A stretch of DNA of 64,000 nucleotides from Bordetella parapertussis (GTDB lineage Bacteria; Pseudomonadota; Gammaproteobacteria; Burkholderiales; Burkholderiaceae_D): positions 1-64,000 of the forward strand of contig CAMBFZ010000003.1 in assembly GCA_945866125.1 (NCBI GenBank), written 5' to 3'. Below are positions 17,429 to 27,300 of the stretch, piece by piece. Under the pieces are notes generated by a model, which was given only the letters and a program-made list of their open reading frames with translations, ran no database searches and was not told where the DNA came from. Both the position numbers and the translations under genes were made by a program. Position 1 is the first letter of the stretch. Each line of letters opens with the position of its first letter.

Positions 17429-18530
17429 AATCGGCTCCGCCTGCTGACAGGATCAAGTCACCTGATTCAGACAACTTACGGGCAGCACGCATGACTTTCT
17501 TTTGCGCGTCTTCGACCTCGGTCATCCGCAACGGACCCTTGGCTTCCATATCGTCGACGAACATGCCACGCGCACGACTGGACATATTGCCGAGGAATTT
17601 TTCCTTGACCTCGTCGCTGGCGCCTTTGAGTGCAATCATGAGCAGATCCGGCTCAACGGTCCGCATCAGCGCCTGGATACCGCGGTTATCGACAGCAGCC
17701 AGATTATCGAAGCTGAACATATTGTCTTGAATCTGCAATGCCAGTTCTTCATCAAGCTGACCAACGCCTTGCAAAATGGTCGACTCCAGCTCAACCTTGA
17801 CGAAATTCATAATACGGGCAGCCGAGGTTACGCCACCAAAATTCGAAGAGGCCGACGAGGTGCTGTTCGAAAACTGCTTTTTCATAATGGTCTCAAGCTC
17901 TTCCATCGCGGAAGGCTGCACCGTATCCAGACTGGCTACGCGCTGAATGACTTCAGGGCGCGAATCGGGCGGCAGATAGCTCAGCACATCCGCTGCGACA
18001 TCGGATTCAAGTACCGACAAAATAATTGCGGTCACCTGCGGATGTTCACCGCGAATCATTTCAGCAATTGCGCGGGCATCCATCCACTGCAAAATCTCGA
18101 GTCCGCGCGTTGCACGGTTGGGCATAATGCGCGACAGAACGGAGGCTGCCTTGTCAGGACCAAGCGCGCGTTTCAGCACCGTCTCGACATAGTCGGTTGC
18201 CCCCAGCGACATGCTGGTCTGCTTTTTAAGCGTATCAACAAACTGATCCAGCACCGTGTTGATGGCCTCTTGCGACAGCTCAGACACCGACACCATTGCC
18301 GCACCGAGTTCCTGTACTTCTTTGGGATCGAGGTAGCTGATGATGTTGGAGGCCAGGTCTTCGCCTAGCAGCAACATCAATACAGCTGCGCGCTGGGTGT
18401 TACTCAGTGACGCGAGCTCTTGTCTGAGTGCCTCCGAAATGGGGGGCGGACCGGACTTGGTTCGCTCAGGCTCTGCAGGCTTGGCCGTTTCCGGTGCCGC
18501 TGCCTTGTCTTTCTCTTTTTTCTCTGCCAT
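17421..18530 (-). CDS. fliG: Flagellar motor switch protein FliG
   Basis: The 369-residue protein has a Lys/Glu/Pro-rich N-terminal extension of about 30 residues before the canonical start (LSNTQRAAVLMLLLGED). The middle domain holds the EHPQ motif (about 160-163). The C-terminal torque domain has charged helices (GASDEVKEKFLGNMSSRARGM). FliG sits on the MS ring through its N-terminus, which binds the FliF tail, and meets the stator through its C-terminus. It lies 12 bases after a small gene that itself resembles the FliF tail. Confidence 0.94.
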   Translation of the reverse strand: MAEKKEKDKAAAPETAKPAEPERTKSGPPPISEALRQELASLSNTQRAAVLMLLLGEDLASNIISYLDPKEVQELGAAMVSVSELSQEAINTVLDQFVDTLKKQTSMSLGATDYVETVLKRALGPDKAASVLSRIMPNRATRGLEILQWMDARAIAEMIRGEHPQVTAIILSVLESDVAADVLSYLPPDSRPEVIQRVASLDTVQPSAMEELETIMKKQFSNSTSSASSNFGGVTSAARIMNFVKVELESTILQGVGQLDEELALQIQDNMFSFDNLAAVDNRGIQALMRTVEPDLLMIALKGASDEVKEKFLGNMSSRARGMFVDDMEAKGPLRMTEVEDAQKKVMRAARKLSESGDLILSAGGADFV

Positions 18531-18542
18531 GGTCGACCTCGG

Positions 18543-18752
18543 TTACTTCGCTTTCAACATATTTTTTACCATCAGTACCACGCGGCTCTGCTCTTTTTCG
18601 GTCAGCAGCCGCACCAGTACGACTTTATCATCGTAGCTCTTGGCGCCGGACAGCATTTCCTCCGGCAAGGTGTCTTTTTTCTTGGGCTTGAATTTCTTCT
18701 TCAAGTCCTCCAGGCTTTCTGGAGCGGACTCGACTTTGTTTTGTTCTGCCAT
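18543..18752 (-). CDS. Small paralogue of the FliF C-terminal FliG-binding tail
   Basis: The 69-residue protein has a strong ribosome site (AGGAAACAGC before ATG). Its C-terminal half aligns with the last 50 residues of the adjacent FliF: SYDDKV is identical, then L-x-R-x-L, E, RV and KNM-x-K. FliF ends with a helical tail that FliG's N-terminal domain grips, so this product would be a free copy of that ligand. Residues 1-35 are Lys/Glu-rich and polar, with no membrane segment. It sits exactly between fliF and fliG. It could compete with, cap or chaperone FliG. The function is inferred and the gene is not recognised as a named family. Confidence 0.8.
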   Translation of the reverse strand: MAEQNKVESAPESLEDLKKKFKPKKKDTLPEEMLSGAKSYDDKVVLVRLLTEKEQSRVVLMVKNMLKAK

Positions 18753-18805
18753 GCTGTTTCCTATTTGTGTTGTCGTGCTGTTGGTTGCGGGACGAATAAC
18801 TGACG

Positions 18806-20806
18806 TTATGATTTGACCATGTTTTTCAAGACCATCGCGACGCGGCCTGATTCTTGTGAAACCAGCATGCGAATCAACGCAACCTTGTCATCATAACTGT
18901 TCGCCGTGTCGAGCATGTCGGCAGAGAAGGTTGGCTTCTTCGGTTTCATGCTCTGCATGCGCGCTTTGAGTTCTTCCAGTGTCTCGCCTTCTTCAATTTC
19001 GATCTCATCTTCCGCCAGCTCTTCTTCCTCTTCGGCAGCAGCAGCAGCGGCAGCGGCTTCGGCGGCGGCGGCTTCAGCGGCCAGTGCGGCGGCAGCGGCA
19101 TCAGCGGCGGCTTTGGCTTCTTCAGCAGCTTTCGCTTCTTCTGCGGCCTTGGCATCGGCAGCGGCCTTGGCTTCGTCAATCGTAGGCGGCAGCGGCGGCA
19201 TGATCTGGTTAATCGTCGGACCTTTCACCATCGGACGCACCACCGCCACTAAGAACACAATGATGACCAAGGCAGCGATACCGATTTTAATAAAATTCTG
19301 AATGTCTCCGTTGGCATACCAAGGCAATGGCATCGGCGGCTCAAGCGTCTCGAAACGAGCTGGTGCCACCGTCACGACGTCGCCGCGGGCTTCGTTGTAG
19401 CCCACCGCACTTCGCACCAGATTGAGCATACGATCCAATTCCTGTGCGGTGTATGGCACGGTGGTCGGTGCGCCTGGTGCAGGCTTGGAGCCATCAGCCG
19501 GTGGCGGTGCAGGACGCTCGGCAACAACCACGGCCACACTTAAGCGCTCAATCGTGCCTTGCGGGTTGGTGACATGGCGCACCGCACGATCCATCTCAAA
19601 GTTACGGGTCGATTTGGTGGTGACCATCTCGTTGTTGACCGGTGCCTTCTCGTTGGTGTTGGTATCTGTTGTCAAGGTCGCATCAGGCGGCGGCGTGTTG
19701 GTCAGTGCACCAGGAATACCTTCTGGTGCGAGCTTGATCTTGCGCTCAGTGGTTAATGCTTCTGAACGCGGCTTGACGCCCTTGTCTTTGTTATCAAAAT
19801 CTTCGGTTGTGGTTTCGACAATGCTGAAGTCCATTGTCAGATTCACCTGCGAATGGACACTTGCCGTACCCACCACTGGGCCCAATAATTCTGTGACGCG
19901 GTTGCGATAAGTTTCTTCGGTGCGCTGCTTGTGGGTCATCTGCGCAACCGTCAATCCCATTGCTGCACTGACCGGATCTTCATCCGTCATCAGGTTGCCG
20001 GTGTCGTCGACCACTGACACGTTTTGCGGGGTCAGGTAAGGCACGCTAGACGACACCAGATTGACAATCGCTTTCACCTGCGGTGTGGATACACCACGAC
20101 CCGTGTGCGGCGTGACGACGACCGAGGCTTTCGGGGTAGCGCGCTCACGCACAAAAACGCTCTGCTTGGGCAGGGCGAGATGCACACGGGCGGCTTTGAT
20201 CGTGGAGATCTGCATGATGCTGCGGGCCAGCTCTTGCTCGATTGCGGTGTTGTACTGCACTTGCTCCATAAACTGGCTGGTGGTCATGGAGGAATGGTCT
20301 TTCAGCGATTCCATGCCGATCGGCTGGCCTTCTTTCGGAATGCCTTGTCCGGCCAGGAAAATCCGCGCTTCGTGATAACGGGATTCAGGCACCGTAATCT
20401 GACCACTGCCGGTATCGACCTTTGGTTTAAAGTCCCCCGCTTTGAGCGCCTCGATCGCGGCCTGCTTATCGTTCTCGGTCATGCCGGGCATGATGGCGCG
20501 GTAAGGCGTACTTTGCGACGACTGAAACAGTGCTACGGCGAGCAGCAAAATCAGCAGTCCTAAAATCGGTGGCAAAGCGCGCCGTATCGCAGGCTGCTTG
20601 GCAAAAAATTCTTCGAGTTTTGAGCGAACCGCCATCGCACCCGAGCTGACACCGGCGATCGCGCCGGGCAAATGCGTGCCGGAGTTTGCGCCTGCATTGT
20701 TTGATGCCATCGGCAAGCCTGCTGAGCCGCCATCGCCAGCGGTCATGCTGGTACCGGGTGGCTGCTGGGGAGGCAAATTCGCTGCATTCATTAGTGCTTC
20801 GGCCAT
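18806..20806 (-). CDS. fliF: Flagellar MS-ring protein FliF
   Basis: The 666-residue protein has an atypical Gly/Ala/Pro-rich N-terminal extension (1-60), a first membrane segment at about 78-96 and the ring-building motifs. The periplasmic part includes IPKEGQPIGMESLKDHSSM and AARVHLALP. A second membrane segment lies at about 505-525. Residues about 540-600 are an Ala/Glu/Lys low-complexity helix, followed by an acidic patch and the FliG-binding tail (about 615-666). Typical FliF proteins are about 550-600 residues, so the extra length is in the N-terminal leader and cytoplasmic linker. Confidence 0.94.
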   Translation of the reverse strand: MAEALMNAANLPPQQPPGTSMTAGDGGSAGLPMASNNAGANSGTHLPGAIAGVSSGAMAVRSKLEEFFAKQPAIRRALPPILGLLILLLAVALFQSSQSTPYRAIMPGMTENDKQAAIEALKAGDFKPKVDTGSGQITVPESRYHEARIFLAGQGIPKEGQPIGMESLKDHSSMTTSQFMEQVQYNTAIEQELARSIMQISTIKAARVHLALPKQSVFVRERATPKASVVVTPHTGRGVSTPQVKAIVNLVSSSVPYLTPQNVSVVDDTGNLMTDEDPVSAAMGLTVAQMTHKQRTEETYRNRVTELLGPVVGTASVHSQVNLTMDFSIVETTTEDFDNKDKGVKPRSEALTTERKIKLAPEGIPGALTNTPPPDATLTTDTNTNEKAPVNNEMVTTKSTRNFEMDRAVRHVTNPQGTIERLSVAVVVAERPAPPPADGSKPAPGAPTTVPYTAQELDRMLNLVRSAVGYNEARGDVVTVAPARFETLEPPMPLPWYANGDIQNFIKIGIAALVIIVFLVAVVRPMVKGPTINQIMPPLPPTIDEAKAAADAKAAEEAKAAEEAKAAADAAAAALAAEAAAAEAAAAAAAAEEEEELAEDEIEIEEGETLEELKARMQSMKPKKPTFSADMLDTANSYDDKVALIRMLVSQESGRVAMVLKNMVKS

Positions 20807-20841
20807 GATCTACTCTCTATGTCGTTGGCTTGTCGGTGGAC

Positions 20842-21189
20842 TTATACCGGCATGTTCAAGATGTCTTCGTACGCTTTTAAAACTTTGTTTCGCACTTGCA
20901 GGGTGGCTTCAAATGCGATGGAGGATTTTTGCATCGCCAGCACCACGTCCGTGAGCGGCACGTCTTCGCCCTTATCAAAGGCGGTGCGCAGCTCACTGGC
21001 GTATTGCTGAATATCGTTGGTCTTGACCACAGCACCTTTGAGCGCCTCGCCGAAGGTCGGCTTGCCGATTTCGGGTGTAGGCGGCGTCAATACCGGCGCA
21101 ATTGTCTTGCCAGCTGCATCCGCCTGATGGCTGCGCAAGGTGGCTAACATCGACTGGATGTTGGCGTGGCTGGTGACTTTGTCGATCAT
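20842..21189 (-). CDS. fliE: Flagellar hook-basal body protein FliE
   Basis: The 115-residue protein carries the family's C-terminal half: DVPLTDVVLAMQKSSIAFEATLQVRNKVLKAYEDILNMPV. FliE joins the MS ring to the proximal rod and is an early export substrate. It lies 34 bases after the regulator gene and 35 bases before fliF. No separate promoter motif was found in that short gap, so it is probably co-transcribed with the regulator. Confidence 0.93.
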   Translation of the reverse strand: MIDKVTSHANIQSMLATLRSHQADAAGKTIAPVLTPPTPEIGKPTFGEALKGAVVKTNDIQQYASELRTAFDKGEDVPLTDVVLAMQKSSIAFEATLQVRNKVLKAYEDILNMPV

Positions 21190-21223
21190 GATCGGGGCTC
21201 TTTGTCTTTACGCGTTGTGCGGG

Positions 21224-22630
21224 TTAGCCTGTGGCCAGCATCGGCGCACTGCGCTCTCGAATTTGCGCCATTTTGTAGCGCAAGGAACGCGGGCTAATGC
21301 CCAGTTTTTTGGCCGCTTCAGAGCGGTTCGTGGTCGATTGCAACGCGGCCATGATCACCTGATACTCGCTGCTTTTGACAGCACTGGAGAGATCGATCCG
21401 GTCCGCATCCGACGCTGCTGTAGTCGCCGGAGCGGTAGGCTGTGGCAGCGGCGCAGAGGACACTTGCGTCGCATTAGCGGTATGCGGCGTCCAGTCGTCA
21501 AACATCAAATCAGATTCGGTGATGGTGTCGCCGTTGCACAAGACCAGCGCGCGTTGCACGATGTTTTCGAGCTCACGCACATTACCCGGCCAGGGGTATT
21601 GCAGCAGCAATTCAATGGCAGCCGGTGCAACTTGCATTGGGCGCTCGCCCGTGTTGTAGGTCGCGAGAAATTGCGCAACCAGGGGCAGGATGTCGCCCGG
21701 ACGCTCGCACAGTGGTGGCACGCGTAGCTTGAAGGCGCTGATGCGGAAATAGAGGTCTTCGCGGAATTCGCGGTTGTCGATGGCTTCGCGCAGGTCTTTG
21801 TTGGTGGCAGCAACAAGACGCACATCAAGCTCAATGGCCGAGGTCGCGCCAAGACGGGTCACTTTGCGTTCTTGCAGCACGCGCAGCAGTTTGGTCTGCA
21901 GGTGATACGGCATCTCGGCAATTTCATCCAGAAAAATGGTGCCACCGTTGGCTTGTTCAAATAAGCCACGGTGTTCTTTGAGTGCACCGGTGAAGGCGCC
22001 CTTCTCGTGGCCGAACAACAAGTCTTCAATCAGATTTTCAGGCAGCGCGGCGCAATTCATCGCCACGAAGGGACCGTTGCAGCGTGGCGAAGCATCATGC
22101 AGCACACGCGCTAAAACTTCTTTACCGGCACCGGTTGGGCCGACCACCAAAGCAGAGACCTGGGTGAGCGCCACGCGCTTGGCGAGCTCAAGCAAATGCT
22201 GGCTGGCGGGGTCGACAAAAATAAAGGTGCGGGCGCTTTTTGGCGTCACTGTGGTTTTGGTGGGTGCCAAGTCGAGCGCCGTGCGCCAGCATTCGGCAGA
22301 CCAGTCGTCGGCGGCCAGCACATGGTAGGCACCACGGCGCATTGCTTCGACGCCCAGTGCAAGCTCATTGCGCTCAACCCGACACAGGACCGGCACGGCA
22401 TGACCGAAAGCCTTGGTTAATTTTTTGACTTCTTCGAGCAAGCTGATGTCGCCCATGAGCCGGATGACAACCAGGCGCGCTTTGGCCAAGCCTTGTTTGA
22501 GGTCGTCCAATGTCGCGACCGGTAAAAGCTGTAGCCCCGCTTGCGCGAGTTGCTCACGTTCGATCGCGCCCACCCCACTCTGAGGGTCGAGCCACAATGC
22601 TGCGGATGAGTTTTGATGTTGAGCCGTCAC
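21224..22630 (-). CDS. Sigma-54-dependent flagellar transcriptional regulator (FleR/FlrC/FleQ-like)
   Basis: The 468-residue protein starts with GTG, 8 bases after an AAAAGG site. Residues 10-115 look like a receiver domain, but the usual phospho-Asp region reads VVIRLMGD, so the acceptor appears lost. The AAA+ domain has Walker A GPTGAGKE (164-171), the sigma-54 contact loop GAFTGA (211-216) and IFLDE (232-236). A Fis-type helix-turn-helix is at about 435-456 (NRSEAAKKLGISPRSLRYK). It should activate the sigma-54 promoters listed in this window. Without a sensor kinase beside it or an acceptor Asp, control may be FleQ-like. Confidence 0.87.
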   Translation of the reverse strand: MTAQHQNSSAALWLDPQSGVGAIEREQLAQAGLQLLPVATLDDLKQGLAKARLVVIRLMGDISLLEEVKKLTKAFGHAVPVLCRVERNELALGVEAMRRGAYHVLAADDWSAECWRTALDLAPTKTTVTPKSARTFIFVDPASQHLLELAKRVALTQVSALVVGPTGAGKEVLARVLHDASPRCNGPFVAMNCAALPENLIEDLLFGHEKGAFTGALKEHRGLFEQANGGTIFLDEIAEMPYHLQTKLLRVLQERKVTRLGATSAIELDVRLVAATNKDLREAIDNREFREDLYFRISAFKLRVPPLCERPGDILPLVAQFLATYNTGERPMQVAPAAIELLLQYPWPGNVRELENIVQRALVLCNGDTITESDLMFDDWTPHTANATQVSSAPLPQPTAPATTAASDADRIDLSSAVKSSEYQVIMAALQSTTNRSEAAKKLGISPRSLRYKMAQIRERSAPMLATG

Positions 22631-22966
22631 GTTGGGTGCCTTTTATTCCAATGAACAATTTCATTAAAGCAAGGCTCGTGCCAAGTGTTTTACCCAGGAA
22701 ACATGCGGGTTTTGACGGGGGTGCGTGACTGGCCGACAGGGGTCACGACGACAGACGGACGGAATTTTGACAGGGCGCGGACGGCTACGGCACCCACTTT
22801 TGGCGGGGCTGGTTTAGTGCGGCAGCGGGATAATTGTTTTCAAATTTGCCATCAAAGTCAGCGTAAAACACTGAGGTCGCCACAACAACCCCGCGTGCAC
22901 GGATGCCCGCAGGGTCACAATGCCATTGCCTCGGCTTGCAGGATTCAGTGCGGTGCGCGGTCATGC
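22631..22966. other. Intergenic region upstream of the flagellar regulator
   Basis: These 336 bases hold the sigma-54 promoter of the regulator near the left end. The remainder has a 64-codon minus-strand open frame (22785-22979) with no ribosome site or recognisable family. No other structure was seen. Confidence 0.5.
22668..22683 (-). promoter_or_regulatory. Sigma-54 promoter of the flagellar regulator/fliE operon
   Basis: The minus strand reads TGGCACGAGCCTTGCT, matching the -24/-12 consensus TGGCACG-N4-TTGCW at every position. The -12 GC lies about 39 bases before the GTG start. The operon encoding a sigma-54 activator is therefore itself sigma-54 dependent, allowing positive feedback or control by another activator. 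Confidence 0.85.
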
Positions 22967-23677
22967 CTACTCCGGACAATCGCGGTAACTACTTTGCAGG
23001 CAGATGCCAGCTTGCTGGACCGCCTCGGCGAGTTCGGCACTGCGTATTTTCTTAGCGGCCTGGGCCAGCAACATTGGCGCCTGCTGTTCGCCATTTAATC
23101 GGGCCAGCTCAGCCCAGACCGCGGCTTTGGCCGGCTCGCTGCGCCAACCCTCGCCGGTAAGATAGATCAGGGATGCCATCAGCTGCGCACCGGCATGTCC
23201 TTTTTTAGCTGCTTTCAGATACCACGACAGCGCCAAAGCGCCATCTTTTGTACTCACGTAGCCTTCGCGTTGATATTCGCCGACCATGTACTGGGCATCG
23301 GTAAAGCCGGCCTGCGCGGACTTCAAATACCATTGAAAGGCAGCGGGATAATCACGGCTAACCCCGCGTCCGAGGTGTAAAAAAGTCGCCAAGTTGTACT
23401 GCGCATCTGGCAGGCCAGCATCGGCAGCACGGGTATACCAACTTAGTGCATCAGGGTAGCTTCGTTCCAGGCCGAGTCCGTGTTCATACAGATAAGCCAG
23501 ATTATTTTGTGCACGTGCATCGCCCTGCGTGGCGAGTTTGCGCAGTGCGCGCTGCGCAGTGGCATAGTGGCCACGCTCGATGGCTTTCATTGCTACCGTC
23601 ACATCAGCTTGTGCGGGCAATGCCCAGCTCAGGATCAACAGCAACGCTGCGGCAAAAAAATGGGAAATCAGATTCAT
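22967..23677 (-). CDS. Secreted Sel1-repeat (TPR-like) protein
   Basis: Start 23677 (MNLISHFFAA) gives a 236-residue protein with a signal peptide cut near PAQA (about residue 23). At least four Sel1-type repeats follow (GDARAQNNLAYLYEHGLGL, GLPDAQYNLATFLHLGRGV, GFTDAQYMVGEYQREGYV, GHAGAQLMASLIYLTGEGW). Sel1 solenoids mediate protein contacts, often in envelope-associated signalling. The ATG overlaps the upstream gene's stop (ATGA), so it is coupled to it. A role in motility is not shown. Confidence 0.85.
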   Translation of the reverse strand: MNLISHFFAAALLLILSWALPAQADVTVAMKAIERGHYATAQRALRKLATQGDARAQNNLAYLYEHGLGLERSYPDALSWYTRAADAGLPDAQYNLATFLHLGRGVSRDYPAAFQWYLKSAQAGFTDAQYMVGEYQREGYVSTKDGALALSWYLKAAKKGHAGAQLMASLIYLTGEGWRSEPAKAAVWAELARLNGEQQAPMLLAQAAKKIRSAELAEAVQQAGICLQSSYRDCPE

Positions 23678-23916
23678 ACCAGTCTGCCGCGGGAAGTCGT
23701 GTTGTCGGCCGATGCGCCAGGCGTCTCCAGCTTGCTGGCGAAACCGCGGCAACGCGTGCCATCGGCGCGCAGCACTTCTAAGGCGGGCGTGATGCGGCTT
23801 TTAAAGCCCATCAGCCGGCAGGTATAAGGTAATTTAGGATCCCAGCTGATCGCAAAGTGCCGACACTGCCAACAATTAGGCACACGATCTTGCTCAGTTT
23901 GGGAAGGAGGATGCAT
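23674..23916 (-). CDS. Conserved hypothetical small protein with Cys pairs
   Basis: The 80-residue frame starts at 23916 (MHPPSQTEQD). Its core reads VPNCWQCRHFAISWDPKLPY, then TCRLMGF and TRCRGF. The CxxC plus two further cysteines could bind a metal such as zinc. I do not recognise a named function. It sits 11 bases after the membrane-protein gene and overlaps the Sel1 gene, forming a three-gene unit. Confidence 0.7.
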   Translation of the reverse strand: MHPPSQTEQDRVPNCWQCRHFAISWDPKLPYTCRLMGFKSRITPALEVLRADGTRCRGFASKLETPGASADNTTSRGRLV

Positions 23917-23927
23917 GATAAACGTCG

Positions 23928-24149
23928 TTATTTTTTCAGGTTTTGCCAAATACGAAACAGTACTGCTCCCACGACGCCACCGAGTATGGCACCACCGAGC
24001 AAGCCTTGGAAATATTCACCAAAACTCGTATCGGACGGCAAATAATCGGCCACCGGCAAAACAAACAGCAACACAACCAACATGGCGATGAACAGAGCGA
24101 TTCGGATCAATCTCATGATCAGACGTCGGCGTTGGTCTTCATCGTTCAT
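23928..24149 (-). CDS. Small membrane protein of unknown function
   Basis: Start 24149 (MNDEDQRRRL) gives 73 residues. Two hydrophobic segments are visible: LIRIALFIAMLVVLLFVLP (about 13-31) and a Gly-rich FQGLLGGAILGGVVGAVLF (about 47-65). A short acidic loop separates them and a basic tail ends the protein (WQNLKK). It looks like a small two-helix inner-membrane protein. It is first in the three-gene operon, with helically phased ACGTC repeats upstream. Confidence 0.65.
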   Translation of the reverse strand: MNDEDQRRRLIMRLIRIALFIAMLVVLLFVLPVADYLPSDTSFGEYFQGLLGGAILGGVVGAVLFRIWQNLKK

Positions 24150-24184
24150 TGCTAGGCCCCTCATACGTTAGGTCATGACCCTTG

Positions 24185-24216
24185 ACGTCACGTCGGCATT
24201 ACGTCTGCGTTACGTC
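24185..24216. repeat. Phased ACGTC repeats upstream of the small membrane-protein operon
   Basis: ACGTC occurs at 24185, 24190, 24201 and 24212, the last three exactly 11 bases apart. They lie 36 bases or more upstream of the 24149 start. Repeats one helical turn apart suggest a regulator-binding array, but no regulator can be named. Confidence 0.4.
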
Positions 24217-24345
24217 GTTGGTGGCCTATTTTGTCACAGCATGGGGCATGTGAAAATCTAGCTTTCTATTTTTACGATCCATTTGCAGGATTTAAATTTC
24301 CGTTATTAACTATCGTTCTTCCATTCAGCTCTGTCAGAAAATCGT

Positions 24346-27300
24346 CTAGCCCTGCAGCAGCTTCAAGACCGTCTGTTGACTAGTGTTGGCCTGGGCCAGC
24401 ACAGCGGTGGCGGCTTGCTGCATGATCTGCGTCTTGGCCAACTCGGTACTCGCTGCAGCATAGTCCGCATCTTGAATCTGGCTGCGCGAGGCCGACAGAT
24501 TGGTCGATACGTTACTGAGGTTGCTGATCGTGTGCTCAAGACGGTTCATCACGGCACCCATCGTGGCGCGTGTTGCATTGATCTTGTCCATCGAATCGTC
24601 AAGCAAAGTCAACACCGATGAAGCGCCTTCGCGGGTATTGATACGGACGGTACGATTTTCAACATTTTTGTCAATGTCACCAGTGATATCACCGGTGATA
24701 GAGCCATTTTTGCCGAAGTCAGCGAGATCGATTGTGATGTACTGATTCGCCGAAGGTCCAACCTGGAAGGCCAGACGGCCGACTTTAGGCGGATCCATGT
24801 CTGAGCTGGAGCGGCCACCAAAACTGCCCTCCTGGAATCCCAGCGCCATGAAGTTACCGTCCGTGCTGAACCCTTTATCACCAACAGAGATCGTGAAAGG
24901 TTCACCTGTGGCTTTGAGCTTGTCTAACTGATCCGATGGCGGCGCGCCAATCGGCGAAGGAATCCGTGGCAGCAGCGCTGGATCGGAAATCATCCGAACC
25001 GTACTGTAGAGTGTTTTTGCCTCAGTCGATGTCGCCGACGCGTCCACAATACCGGTAATGTCGTTATCGCCTACGCTGTTGGCCGTCACCGTTGCCAGAG
25101 TGAGTGTCGCGCCCTCGACCGAAACTGACGCACCACTGAGAGTAAAGGGCGATCCTGCAATCGATGACGTAATCTCAAGATCGCTGCCATCGACAGCGAC
25201 GGTAATATTTTTAAGCGTACCCGCCGTAATGGCCGCATTGATCGCGGTCTCCAGCTCGGTCGCTAATTCGTCCGCCGTCGTCGCGGCACCCGCCGTGGTA
25301 ATCGTCTGACCGTTAATGACGATGGTAGCGGTGTCTCCCGCCGCAGGTGCGGTACCGACCGACACACGCGATACCTGGGCTACCGATCCGCCTTTTTCAA
25401 GGCCGAAGTTTGCCGCGGTCAAATTCTCTTGGTTTGAGTCAAACCAGATGGAGACATTACGGCCGTCCGATTCAAGCGTAACGCCGCTGCCATTGTCTGC
25501 CGCAGTAATGCCGTGCTGTCCGGTGCGCGCATTGATCGCCGCAACCACTTTCTCGCGACGTGCAGTACCCGTCTCATCCTGCAAGAACGTGACCGGAACA
25601 GTGGTGCCGTTGACAAAGAGGTTATAGATGGTGCCACTTGCATCCGTGGTCGGTAAGGACGTAACGGTTGACAATCCCTTGCTAATGACCGGGTTGGCTA
25701 AGGCACGTACACCCGTCTCGCTGCTCGACGCATTAATCGCCGCGGCAATCGCAATCGCACTGGCACTCGGGTCGCTGCTGGATGCCACGCTGCTCGATTT
25801 GGTATCGTCTGCCGCCGTTGTTGCACGAATTTTTATCCCGTTGATGACCAGATCGTCGACATTCAAGGGTTTGTACAAAGCCTGCTGATTTTCTTCGACG
25901 GTCACTGCCGTAACGGTACCGGCATCACTCGTAAACGAATTCGAAAACGTAAACGGCGTACCTGGTGTGGATGCAGTAAATAGCATTTCGCCGACGGTAC
26001 GGCCTGCCGAAGCAGTCACACCCAAGGTGTCATCCGCATTAACCAGCGCAATCAGTGCGTCACGCGTACCTTGCGCCGTTGTGGCACCAGTCGTTTCAAA
26101 GGTCGTGCCATTGACCGTCACTGAATACGTATCAGCCGCATCGATGGTGCCCCCAAAGGTGAGCGATTCAACCTGCGCAACAGAGGCCGCAACAGCGTCT
26201 CTGGTACCGGTGTTAACGACGGATTGATTTTTAGTAAAGTTGCCTTCAATCAGACCGGCACGTTCAATCTCGCCTGTGGTCGCTGATGAAATCACAATCG
26301 GTGCGGCGATCTTAGATTCGAGCGAATACGTACTACTCTGCACACCTTCACGCAAACCGATCCGCTTGCCAAAGGTATCGGCGCTACCGCTTGTCTCGAA
26401 GGTCACTTCGATGTTGCGGCCGTCGTTAGCGACGAGCGTAATACCTTTCGAGTCGTAGCCCGTGTCGATTGCTTTGACACCGGTACGGGTTGAAATAACA
26501 TTGATCGCGTCCACCACTTGTTGGCGGGTAGCGCGCGTATTGTTGAGGACAGTAGTGATGTCAGCCGACGCATAGCCATTAATAAAGACCACGCCAGTAG
26601 CAACCGATGTCGCGCTCATTTCCTGACCAGCCAGGACGTTTTGATTGACCTTGGCAAAGACCCCCGTACCTGAACGTAGTGTTGAGTACTCCTGGGTCGT
26701 ATCTACCACAGCGGTCAGACCGGACGTGCCAGGCGTGACGACCAGACTAGCAACATCGCCTTCTGATTTGGGGAAATCGATGCTGATGGTCGAGCTACCC
26801 GAAGCGTAGCTCACTACACGGTCTGTGCTGCTGTTGAATGCCGAGTTGGCGCGCAGCGCAGTGACGATTTTTGCCGCGGCCAGTGCTGACGTGCTCTCGG
26901 CACTAGTGAGTTGAATGCTGACCCCGCCAACCGTAATGGTACCGGCAACTGGCGTGCCTGATAGGGTAATGCTTTGCGATTCACCCACCGTCACGCCCGT
27001 TGAGGCGGCCATGCGGTTAATCGCCGCTGCTTTAGCGATAGCACTACCGGCAGCGTTATTGACCGGAGAATAAGGATCATCGGTTGCGTAGGATGCGCCG
27101 ATATCGATGCCATTAATGCGTAAGTCACCAGCACGCAGCGCTTGTATGCTGCCTTCAACGGCAACCGACATACCGACGGCACGCCCGGTAATATCCTGGG
27201 CGCTTCCGTCAGAATTCTCGAATGTATAGATCAAGTCTTCGCTGATGACGGCGCTGTTATTGCCCGTATCGCTATCGAATGTGACGGTGCCACCTGTTAG

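Noticed and set aside
22785..22979. 64-codon minus-strand frame upstream of the flagellar regulator
   Set aside because: No ribosome site, no recognisable family, and it overlaps the end of the Sel1 gene.
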